From the NCBI GenBank assembly GCA_037127255.1, contig JBANSL010000010.1:27236620-27300619 (forward strand): DNA of 64,000 bases, in the 5' to 3' direction. A program made the position numbers and the translations under genes. Within the stretch, counting starts at the first letter, position 1. Each line of letters starts with the position of its first letter. Below, one piece after another: positions 54,883 to 64,000 of the stretch. This DNA comes from Persicaria tinctoria. Its lineage: Eukaryota > Streptophyta > Magnoliopsida > Caryophyllales > Polygonaceae. The notes beneath the pieces were generated by a model. It saw only the letters and a program-made list of their open reading frames with translations. It ran no database searches and was not told the DNA's origin.

Positions 54883-56277
54883 CTAACTAATGTAGTTTGG
54901 AAAGTACGGGTCGATCCCACAGAGAGTCTATGATTTGTATGCAAGTCAAGTGTGTCAACAAGAACAAGAAACAAAGAGGGGGATTTTGATGGTTTAAACT
55001 AACTAAGAATGAAAAAGTAACAAAAATAATAAAGTAAAACAGATTAAATGGATGAATATGAGAGAATAGCTCAGGTTAATCAATCTCATCAATCAGGTTT
55101 GCTCATTGATCATTGATATCGAAAAGATAACTTCCTCTTGAATACTTTGTTGTGGAAAGACTAGGTCTTTTGAATCCAATTCCTTATCGAATCTAGTTAA
55201 CAGGACAACCAGACCCTGAAAACCCTAACTATCAAACAATCTTGAAACTATCAAGATTCAATTCAATAATCGATGAAGCTTAAATGAAATCAACAAAGGC
55301 AATCGATGCGCACAACCAGTTATTGCATCAATTGCAAATCAATTCTTTATACAAATCCCTAAATCAACCAGTTTCAGAGATTCATACTTTGCTACTCAAG
55401 AATATAGATAACTCAACCAGTAATTACCTATATCTAGCTATAGATTATCATGAAAAGGCATCAGTTGATCAGACTAACGGAAATTCACGAAAACCCTAAA
55501 CAATCGGCGCAAAGAATTGATAATATTCAAAGAAGAGTATTAAGATAGAGAAATCTCACAATGAAATTGCAAACTTGAAGCTTCGATTAATTTCCCTAAG
55601 AAAAGGAGTCTAGTTGTTCATGCTTGAAGAGAAAAAACTAAAAACCTAATTCAACTTCTAACGATGTCTCCTCAATTTCGTCCCCAACCTCCTACTTAAC
55701 CTAATTTTCTCTTCCTAATAATAACAAATCCAAAATAACCACAAAAAGCCATAATGTCACAAGGAAAATAGGCCCACGTCCAAACCAACAACAACTTGGT
55801 CTCGGCTAATAGAACTCGGGTGAGTTCTTGCTGTCCTGGGCCGAGTTCTTTTCCTGCAGCAATGTTGAAGTCCCGATTTCGCTGTTTTCGAGGCTAAATT
55901 TGGAAAAGTTGTAGACACAAAAGTTGTAGGTCTTCGAATCTTCTTTCTAACAAGTATAAGTACGCCCCGATCCGATAAATACAGCCTTCAAACGACTCGT
56001 TTTAGTGCAGCGTCGTCAGCTTGGACAGCTCCAATCCTTTACATGTTTAGTTCATCTCCTCGGCTCTCGAGCTCTTCTATTTTCGTCCAATCTTCGAGCA
56101 TTGGCTCGAGCTTAGCTCCACCATTCCACAATCACCTGAAATCATGCACAAAACTTGTAGATTCCGACTCTAATTGAAACATAATGAAAACATGAAAATA
56201 ACTCTAAACTCATGCATTTTACTCTACCTAAACCCATCTAAATGCCTATATTAACACTACCTAAATGTGTCTTATCA
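54883..56277 (-). repeat. 5' LTR of pol-less element, second piece
   Basis: Continues the LTR after CACTA II with near identity to 44665-46067. Short plus-strand frames present in both LTRs (for example at 45063 and 55284) reflect shared LTR sequence, not a gene. Confidence 0.88.
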
Positions 56278-56282
56278 TCAGG

Positions 56283-58019
56283 ATCGATCCTCGAGGAAGC
56301 GTGTCAGCGGATCGCAGGTAGCAGCAAATCTCACAGGCAGACAATCAACCAGACAGACAAAAATAACAGAGAAAAGCAGAAAAGAAAGCAAAGCAACAAC
56401 CTTTGGTCGATATCGACTACTATTACTCGATATCGACTAAGCAAATCGACCAACAGTGCACGAAATCGACTGACAGAAACTAAAACTCAGCAAAGTAACT
56501 CGATTTCGACCAATCTCAACTCGACATCGACTAGTTTCCTCGATGTTGACTAAATCTTCTCGATTTCGAGTAACTCGGAAACAGAAATTTGCAACTTCTC
56601 GAACGAAAACGAATGTAAACACGAAATTAACTCAATAAACTAAAGACTTCCAAGATCAGGGGTTCAACACCACAACGGTAACCATGTAAAATAACTCATA
56701 AAAGCATAAAAGATCATGCTTTTCATCAAATAACTTTCGTTATTAACAAATAGGAATATAACCCTTTTCACATAATTAACCCAAGTTGTATTAAGATCAC
56801 TTTCGTTTCAATAACACAAACAAGGATCACCTTCAACTTTTGCAAAAGAATCATGCTTGTAGGGATAGAAGACGAATTGCATAAAAAGCTTGTACCTTTA
56901 CCCCATCACCTCACATGGCTACCGTCTGGCTCACCCCGACCCTAGAAGTTGGTGGACTACTCGCTCTTCATCATGAATAAAGACATTAATAGAAAAAGGA
57001 AATAACTTTGCATTAAATAAACTAAAAAGAAAGTTTACAACCGAACAAGCCAAATCCGCTCTCGCCTTTCCACCTTGCTCTCGCCACAAACTCTCTCCCT
57101 ACTCTATCTCTATGTAACTACTTACTTCTCCTTCTGAAATTGAATGAATGGAAATCAGCCCCTAAAGCTTTATTTATAGCCTTCATTCCCTCTCTAATTA
57201 GGAAAGAAAACTATATCTAAATCTATATCTATCTATCTAAATTATTAAGATAAAAACATGGAAATAAATAAATAAATCTAAAAAGGAATTATATCTAAAG
57301 TAGATAAATATCTCTTCCTCTTGATAGATCTTGATAGAATTTGCCCTTGCGGATATCTCCATTGGATTCGGGATAGAAACTTAACAAGATACGGATAGCT
57401 CGATGTCGACCACTGTTTCCCAACTCGATATCGAGTAGTTTCCTCGATATCGACCAAGGTTTCTCGCGTCTTCAGCTCAGCTACTCGATTTCGACCTCCA
57501 GACTGAAAATCGACCAACTTTTACTCGATATCGACTTGAATTCTTCTTCACTTAGCATCCTTGTCGATATCTGGAACTCCAGCTTGATTTGGGCTTGGTC
57601 GACTTCGACCAATTTGGTCGATGTCGAGCAAATGTGACAGCTCTCAGCTTTCTGCCCTGTTCTTGAAACGCACTTTCCCGAGTCTTCGTTCGTCGGATTG
57701 ATGCATATGACCATGCGTTGGAAAGCTCTTTTCGATGGCTACAACTCTCATGAAGAGATAAGAACTTGATTCAGAACGATGAATGTCGAAAAAGGCCTTT
57801 TCTCCAGCTGCACCATCCTTAGCTTCTTCATGAGTTTCCTTTAAGCTCCAAATTGCGTCCGATTTCTGCGAAATTAAACAGAAACAAGTGTAGACTCCAT
57901 AATTTGGCAAATAATCATAAACTACATAGATTATGTACTACTCTAACCCAAATGCATGAAATGCATACAGAAATCGATATAAAAGTAGATATAAAATATG
58001 GCGAATTAGGCTCACATCA
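56283..58019 (-). repeat. 5' LTR of Athila III, second piece
   Basis: ATCGATCCTCGAGG ... GGCTCACATCA. Motif clusters at 56404-56570 and 57391-57640 flank TATAAATA (minus) at 57171-57178. It lacks the Stowaway MITE found in the copy at 13537. Confidence 0.88.
57171..57178 (-). promoter_or_regulatory. LTR TATA box, Athila III
   Basis: TATAAATA on the minus strand, position conserved with the other LTRs of the family. Confidence 0.55.
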
Positions 58020-59870
58020 ATGACCATAGGCTCATATCGCGAGGGTCACGGGTATCGGAAACAGAGAAACTCAGTATAGCCTGCGCAGTGGATGCTTCTT
58101 TGACGCTGGCCTCAGATGGGGGGCGTCTGGCTTCTCTTTCATAGTTTTTCCTTTCTTGATTACTGGTGTCAGATGTCGCGGGTCCTCCTCCGATGGTGTT
58201 GATGCACCCGTCCGAAGAAGGAGGCTTCCGATGATCTCGGTTGGAGTGCTCAGGTCGGCTGGATAAGGATCTTGCTGCGGGGGCATTTCTCGTGTCCCTG
58301 GGAAGGAGGTCGATACCCTCCTCCTCTGCCTCCGTTCCTTCCTCCCCTATTCTGGGGGTAAGTTCTCCTACCTCTTCCCCAAGTCACATACTAGGGATTG
58401 TAGGGTCTTGGTGGTGCATTAGGCGGCTTATACTGTCGGGGAGGGACCTTAGGAGGACGGTGTTGTTGTGGTATATCTACTGGATTACCAGGGTTTGCTA
58501 GTGGGGCGCAAATTTGAAGGGGTGCCTCTTTTTGAGGAAGAGCTGACGGAATCCCATAGACCGGCGGTTAGATATGGTCAGGATGAGACATCATTACGTT
58601 GGTTGGGGCACCAAGTGGATTTGGTCCTGATCTTTGGTTGTATTGTACTTCCTAGATTTGAGGACGCGGTGGGATGGCCGGATATTTCCAGGGAGGATTG
58701 CGAGGTTGCTGATCCCCGAAGTTTTCTCTCCCCTGGCGTTTGCTGGGTAGCGGTGGTAAGATGGCTGACGGAACAATGGCTTATACTCGACAGGTCGCGA
58801 GCTAGAGCTTGCAGCTTCCATGGCGCGGATCTGCTTGGTTACGAGTTCTCTCAGAACGTCGTAGTTTACTAGCTCTTTTCGAAATAGGCAAATTTTGAAA
58901 TCTCCTTCGGCCAAATTGCCCATTAGTATTGTGCTTGCAGATTCTTGGTTGAATCTCGGGATTTGCACCACCATATTAGTGAATCTGCTAAAGAAGTTTC
59001 CCAAGGACTCGGTCGCGCCTTGCGTGATGAAGTTGAGGTCCAACATGGTTTTTTTTCTTGTGCGAGCGCTGCCAAAATGAGCGACGAATGTACCTGACAG
59101 CTCCGCGAAGTCGTTGATGGATGATCAGGCCAGATTTGTGAACCATGTTAAAGCCACCCCACTTAGCGTGGATGGAAATGAGCGGCAATACATCATTGTC
59201 CTCGTTCATTCCCATTGCCGTGGTGAATTGGTTGAGGTGATCGTTGGGATTAGTATCTCCCTTGTACTTGGCGATGGAGATGTCCCTCCATCTCTTGAGG
59301 ACGGGTGCCTCGTGTATTTGTCTGCAAAAAGCCGATGGAAAGGATGGCTTCACCTTTGCGAGTTTTTCCAGGTGTCTTAGGGGAATTTGAACGTGAAGAC
59401 ACGTTCCGGGCCCTTCCAGAACGGTCGACCTTGTTGATGTTTTCGTCGGGTTCTGGATCGGGGTTGAGAGGGCAGCCAACGAGGTTGGGGAAATGGTTGA
59501 CCGTTACGGACACTGGTCCTTGTTGTTGATAGTAGGTACGGGGGTCGTGTTGGAGTGGCACCCCATTCGCTTGTTGGAAAGGCACAACGTTCGCTTGTTG
59601 GTTGAAGTACATGCTTTATGGGTAGCTCTCCACGAAGAATTGGTACGGGGGGTAGCAGCCCCACATTCCGTAGGGAGCGAACGGAGGTGGTTGCGCAGTG
59701 TCCCATGTCAGTTGTTGAGGGGCGCCCTCGTTGCCGCTGTGAAGGGCTTCCTCGTGATGGGGAGCGTTGAGGTTGAGGCCGTTTGTTTCCTCGGTGTCAT
59801 GGTGTTGGTTTCCAAATTCCTCTCCGAACAGGGTAAAATTCATGATTCCTCCATGTGAAAAAAAAAACAT
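58020..59870 (-). pseudogene. Tat gag, frameshifted
   Basis: Begins near ATG 59843 (MNFTLFGEEFGNQ), with a Gln/Pro/His-rich N-terminal half, then the gag domain: LKRWRDISIAKYKGDTNPND and HLNQFTTAMGMNEDND in one frame, TQGATESLGNFFSRFTNMVV and LVTKQIRAMEAASSSSRP in another. At least two frameshifts and several stops. It ends where the Athila III insertion interrupts the run into protease. No zinc knuckle is clearly seen. Confidence 0.75.
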
Positions 59871-60040
59871 CGGTGTTCAAGAGGGAAATAAGCTCTATTA
59901 TTAATTTATTTTAGATAGAATTTATGCAAAATAAAAAAGAATAAAGCGGAAAAAAGGGATGAAAAAAAAAAGAATGGAAAGAAAGTGATGTAAAGAAAGC
60001 GTATTGCTACGCGGAACCTCTCATCGAGTCATCGTGAAAG

Positions 60041-60060
60041 GTTCCCACAGACGGCGCTAA
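60041..60060 (-). other. primer binding site of Tat element
   Basis: GTTCCCACAGACGGCGCTAA (plus strand) directly before the LTR. It has the CCACAGACGGCGCC core usual in Tat elements; I do not assign the tRNA. Confidence 0.65.
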
Positions 60061-60712
60061 TGACGCATTCATGGGATTTCGCCTATACTTATTACCTCAC
60101 TTGTGACGACATAATGCCTTCAAATACCTGCAAGCCTTAGCCTGGGGGAATGATGATCATGTTGTATGCTTATTATTTCAAGCGATGGGGGTTATGAGTT
60201 TGACTCGCGATGATTTGAGTTATTGTTCAATCTTCGTTTATAGAGGAAGCTAGGCGTGGTTGTTATCACAAATAACGTTCTTCTCCGACCAAAGATCTTT
60301 AGAACTCAACTCCGGGGGTTTTAAGTCCGGGGAATAATAAGAGCTCTTATGCTTTTCTATCTTCGGAATCAGATCCCCGTCTCTGAGATCAGAGGGAGGT
60401 ATTTATAGGGAAACCAAGCGAGCAGCTGGCTGGCAACCTCGTGGTTCTATGTAGGACACGTGTAGCGCATGCCCACACGCTTAGGGGCATAGGCAATACA
60501 CGTAGAGCCATTAGAGGTGAGGTGTTTGAGCCAGCGAGCTGCTTGCTAGGATTTCGGAGGCTTATGAGACATTTGGAGAGTTCACTCTGATTCTTAAACA
60601 AGGTTCGGGTCGCGAGGGAAATAAGGGTTAATAGTCCTCGGGAGCGCTAAGCCTAGTCCTTCGGGCTCGATCGGATACTTTGCTCGCGATGTACTACTGG
60701 TGGGACCGAACA
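60061..60712 (-). repeat. 5' LTR of Tat element (about 652 bp)
   Basis: On the minus strand it runs TGTTCGGTCCCACC ... GAATGCGTCA. The inner border follows from the primer site; the outer border is the first good TG start. TATA box at 60400-60407. The partner LTR is not in the window. Confidence 0.65.
60400..60407 (-). promoter_or_regulatory. TATA box of Tat LTR
   Basis: CCCTATAAATACCTCC on the minus strand, about 310 bp from the LTR outer end. Confidence 0.55.
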
Positions 60713-61539
60713 TCCTTTTGCGTTGGGCGACCCATTTACGATGTCATACTCTGTGTTTATTATATAGCCTATTTTCTATGGAATCGTCGGTAGTCATTTA
60801 GATTTGTTTTTTAGAAATATGTAACATTATTTGAGAGAGAGGGGATTGAAAAAAAAAATACATGAGAGAGGGGATTGAAAAAAAAAATGGTAAAAAAGTA
60901 CTTAGAGAATTAATGTAGGGAGAGAGGAAAAGAAAGAGAGAGACAAGAAAAGGAGGAGAGAGAGACCAGACCCCTCCTTCTGAGGGCTTACAGGAACCGG
61001 TGAATACTGTTGCACCTCCGGCTCTTGGCACCGCCCAGACCCCTTCTTCTGCTGCTGTAAAAGACCAAGACCAATGTCGGGGTAAGGTTCTTCTTACCAT
61101 AGCCACATTTCACTCCCATGTTGTACTCTCGACGCCCTTGGGTGTTGTCCTATGTGCTTATGTTGGTTGGTGTATTGTCTTATGACTTAGCAACTCTGTT
61201 GTGTTTGTACCTGGGTTTTCTTTAGTTATCCGTATCTGGCATCTCAGTTTGTTTTTTATGTGAAAATTAACCATTGTCTACTTGTTCTGGGTTTTTTTTC
61301 ATATTACGCTTGCTTTTGCACTGGTCTTGTTTACCTTTGGGTTTTCTCCCTATCCCATGTTGTTGGCTGTTTTCTACTTCTTTGCAGATCTTGGTTAATC
61401 ACCAGGTTGACGTCTACACTCATTTGCCTTGCTACCTTTCGCTGCTTGCGGCTCTGTCTTGATTAATCACCAGGTTGACGTCTTAGTTTGAAAATATTGT
61501 CAAATAAGCTTGCGTCCTCATTCGTTTGGTTCACCGATG
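60713..61539. other. unassigned spacer with two short repeats
   Basis: A 26-bp direct duplication (GAGAGAGGGGATTGAAAAAAAA) at about 60836-60888, and TTAATCACCAGGTTGACGTC repeated at about 61396 and 61462. Short T-rich frames at 61260-61470 show no domain. No gene supported. Confidence 0.5.
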
Positions 61540-63740
61540 TTTAACCTTACTAAGAAAATTAAACTTCTGAAAGATATGGCCAAAAAATGGCATAAGCAGA
61601 CGTACCGCAACATTGACTATCCAATCCACTGCCTACTGATTGCAATAACTCAAACCTTGCTTTACAACGATGGCTTTTGAATAAAAGAGAACATATGCTT
61701 GACTTCCAGCGGAAATATTGGATTCAAAGAACTAAGCTTAAGCTCATCAAACTAACCGATACTAACTCGGGTTACTTCCATAAAATTGCTTCGGGCCAGA
61801 GGAGTAGGAAAACAATATGCACTATCACCACTGTTGATGGTTGTATACTAACGGATCATAACCTTATGAAACAAGAATTCAGGAAGCATTTTAGGATTCA
61901 TTTCAGCTCCAACGCAGTCATGCACGGTTCAAGCTTGAGAACTCGATTGGGATGTCTTGTCTGTGGAAGTTGACCACGCAGATAATCTCGAAGTTAAACA
62001 AGCATTATTCTCTATGGCAGCTGACAAAGCTCCAGGCCCTGATGGGTTACCTCCGGGTTTTCTCCAAAAATATTGGATACAATTCGATCACTACGGCGGT
62101 CAAATCATTCTTCAAATCAGGTAAGTTACTTAAGCAGTTATACCATATATTCATAACTTCATTACCGAAGAGGGATGACCTAATTACAATTAATCATTTC
62201 AGACCCATCAGCTTATGCTCGACGGTATACAAAATTATTCCAAAATACTAACCAATAGGTTAGGTCAGATTTTTGACAAATTAATTCATCCCCTGCAAGG
62301 GGCTTTTACGAAAGAAAGATCGATACAAGATAATATCCTCATTGCACATGAGATTTTCCACCGCTACCGCAAGAAAAGGGGTAAAGTGGGTCAGGTAGCC
62401 ATCAAATTGGATAAGGAAAAGATATACGACCATATTGAATGATGTTTCCTTTTTAAAGGTGTTACGGAAGTTCGGTTTCGCTGAACAGTTTATTGGTTGG
62501 ATTAAGGAGTGCTTCGGTACTGTGTCCTACTTCATCCTTCTTAATGACGAACCAATTAACTAATTCATGCCCACTAGAGGGCAGCGTCAGGGAGATCCGT
62601 TATCACCATTCATTTTTATTTTACCTGCGGAAGTCCTTGTGAGAACTTTGGCAAGAGAAGCTGAGCCTTCGAAGGAATTCGGGTTCAGTTTCTCATCAAA
62701 AGGAATAAAAATCCTTTTTTTGGCTTTCGCAGAAGACATTATTCTCTTCTCAAAAGCAACTCCTAACGCTTGTCAGAAGATTTCGAGAATTTTATCCAGA
62801 TTCTGCACTATCTCTGGCCAAAAGACCAACTTGCACAAGTCCTGTTTCCCGGTTTCTGAAAACACTTGGGATACAACTATTAGATCCTTAACACTCGTTC
62901 TGGGAATACCTCACACGGCCGCACTAGACAAATATCTCGGATGTCCTATTATAAACGGTAAAGTAAATAAATCTACTTTCGTGGACTTGGTCCTCAAAAA
63001 AAAACTTAATAAATGGAAAGCATGCAACTTGTCCTCAAAAGGACAGAGGATCCTAATTAAAGCTAATCTTAGTGCACAACTCTTATTTCTTATGCAATCT
63101 TTTATGCTTCCTAAGTCTATTATACAACAATTAGATTTAGTTTATCGAAAGTTCTTCTAGAATAAAAGTGAAAAGTTCACTCTAATGAATAAGTGGGATA
63201 AAATCTGTACGGATGTACGGGATGGTGGATTAGGAATCTACAAAGCAGAAACAATGAATATTGCACTACAAATGAAGCTTCTTTGGAAAATATTAGCTGA
63301 GCCTACTAATGTTCGGGTCCGTGTTATTACAGAAAAATATCTAAAACAAAACACATTACTAAACTACCAGAGGAAAGGCACTTCTTCATGGCAATAGACC
63401 AAGCTAAATCGTTTAAAACAATTCTTCATGTCTGGTCTGCATTGGTCAATCGGGGATGGACAAACGGTTAAGTTCTGGACGGACAATTGAGTATTTGACA
63501 AACCACTAACTACTGTCCCCTTTTCGAAGGTGGATATCAGTTCCATCAACGACAAGGTAAATAGATTCATTCTGCCCGGCTTTGGTTGGGATGAATCCAA
63601 AATACAAGCTGAGTTACATTGCCTCATACCTCAAGATGTGATTCAGTGCATCCTAAATACAGTCCTTCCGGTCCACTCTTTAGCTAACAGACTGTATTGG
63701 GGTCCGGGGTCTGATGTCTGGTTCTCGACTAGTTCAGCGT
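61540..63740 (+). mobile_element. second L1-type LINE, 5'-truncated and decayed
   Basis: Only the part from the endonuclease-RT linker onward is present. It is cut at 63740 by a hAT element. At least four frameshifts or stops. It belongs to a different LINE subfamily from the one at 20443, judged by RT block sequences. Confidence 0.8.
61677..63730 (+). pseudogene. LINE ORF2 reverse transcriptase remnant
   Basis: Blocks in order, in several frames: KREHMLDFQRKYWIQRTKLK and DTNSGYFHKIASGQR (linker before RT); LPKRDDLITINHFRPISLCS; GAFTKERSIQDNILIAHEI; VAIKLDKEKIYDH (catalytic Asp kept); RGQRQGDPLSPFIFILPAEV; FAEDIILFSKA, where the family has FADD, so one catalytic Asp is Glu; LGCPIINGKVNKSTF; KICTDVRDGGLGIYK; and LYWGPGSDVWFSTSSA, which starts the zf-RVT region. 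Inactive. Confidence 0.8.
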
Positions 63741-64000
63741 TAGGGATGGCAATGGGGCGGGGATTCCCCGATCCTCGTGGGGAATCCCCGGTACGAGGAC
63801 GAGGATGGGGAAAATAAACGGGGATAGGGGTAAAAACAATTCCCCACACGGGGATGGGGATAATAGTCCCCACCCCGCCCCGCTACCCGATGGGGAAACC
63901 CGCGGGAATCCCCGATGGGGACCCCATTAAACACCTTTAGAATGTTTGTACATGTATTATTTTAACATTTTAATTATTATTTGCTATCAATTAACCTATT
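63741..64000. mobile_element. hAT-type element, left end
   Basis: TAGGGATGGCAATGGGGCGG starts abruptly inside the LINE reading frame. TAGGGATGGCAA is a common hAT terminal repeat. The first 190 bp are rich in GGGGAT/ATCCCC inverted words. The preceding 8 bp, TTCAGCGT, should recur beyond the far end, which lies outside the window. Confidence 0.6.

Larger units (their letters stand above)
44611..56277 (-). mobile_element. pol-less LTR retrotransposon (LARD/TR-GAG-like), host of CACTA II
   Basis: Flanked by TCAGG (44606-44610, 56278-56282). LTRs of about 1.45 kb (TGACA ... CTTATCA), a tRNA-Asp primer site (50207-50224), and a polypurine tract GTGTGGGGGAGTT (minus) beside the 3' LTR. No protease, RT, RNase H or integrase. 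Without the nested CACTA it is about 7.1 kb. The shared primer site suggests it was mobilised by an autonomous gypsy relative; this is inference. Confidence 0.88.
42199..58019 (-). mobile_element. Athila-like element III, internally deleted, nested host
   Basis: Flanked by ATGAC (42194-42198, 58020-58024) inside the Tat protease gene. Parts: about 650 bp of the 3' LTR (42199-42848), an abrupt join to the gag region (about 42850-44490), primer site, and the 5' LTR, itself split by a later element into 44493-44610 and 56278-58019. The deletion removed most of one LTR and everything from pol to protease. Its LTR sequence is closest to the fragment at 12514-14600. Confidence 0.9.
26985..60712 (-). 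mobile_element. Tat-lineage Ty3/gypsy element, split by nested insertions
   Basis: Minus-strand order is LTR (60712-60061), primer site, gag (about 59843-58025), protease (42198-41965), RT, RNase H, second archaeal-type RNase H, integrase (to 38620), a tandem-repeat region (38338-37868), then across a nested insertion a B3-domain ORF and one more repeat unit (to about 26985). Two RNase H domains and a repetitive 3' region are hallmarks of the Tat clade. The two nested Athila insertions have clean target duplications (GTCAT and ATGAC). The second LTR is not found near 26985, so that end is truncated or lost. Confidence 0.8.

Overview
This window is a repeat-dominated piece of a flowering-plant nuclear genome. 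The evidence is Ty1/copia Sirevirus and Ty3/gypsy Athila and Tat lineages, plant L1-type LINEs, CACTA, Mutator, Stowaway and hAT DNA transposons, GT-AG introns, a plant B3 domain, and a telomere-like TTTAGGG motif. I see no clear intact single-copy host gene. The species cannot be named from the sequence alone; a eudicot is plausible.

Layout, left to right. 1-4316: 3' part of a Sirevirus-like copia element on the plus strand (end of pol, a 577-codon env-like ORF, 3' LTR). 4317-9155: AT-rich DNA with decayed minus-strand coding remnants, one splice-bounded exon and simple repeats. 9156-16328: a 7.2-kb CACTA element (TSD TGG) carrying exon-like fragments of a PSP/ZCCHC8-type gene and a later-inserted Athila fragment, which itself contains a Stowaway MITE. 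17233-19801: a Mutator-like element (9-bp TSD GATTATAAA) filled with mirrored TTGGTGACAAT repeats. 20443-24930: an L1-type LINE with broken ORF2. 24931-26984: three unrelated tandem-repeat blocks.

26985-60712 is one large nest. The base is a Tat-lineage Ty3/gypsy element on the minus strand (LTR 60061-60712, gag, protease, RT, two RNase H domains, integrase, a tandem-repeat 3' region, and a B3-domain ORF). Into its 3' region went an Athila-like element (28050-37638, TSD GTCAT). Into its protease went a second Athila-like element (42199-58019, TSD ATGAC). Into that element's LTR went a pol-less LTR element (44611-56277, TSD TCAGG), and into that element's LTR went a second CACTA element (50280-54879, TSD AAC) carrying an RCC1/UVR8-like gene fragment and a tRNA-like sequence. 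60713-64000: unassigned DNA, a badly decayed LINE, and the start of a hAT element.

The most unusual signal is a 10-bp motif, TCGANNTCGA, repeated dozens of times across the Athila-like family. It occurs in two clusters per LTR on either side of the LTR TATA box, usually at about 20-bp spacing and often in opposed pairs able to form hairpins. It also occurs inside the coding frame, at 21-bp (heptad) spacing in gag and as 19-bp offset pairs in a linker that joins protease directly to the integrase C-terminus. The motif core differs between subfamilies, and a 20-bp unit differs between the two LTRs of one element. I know of no described function for it.
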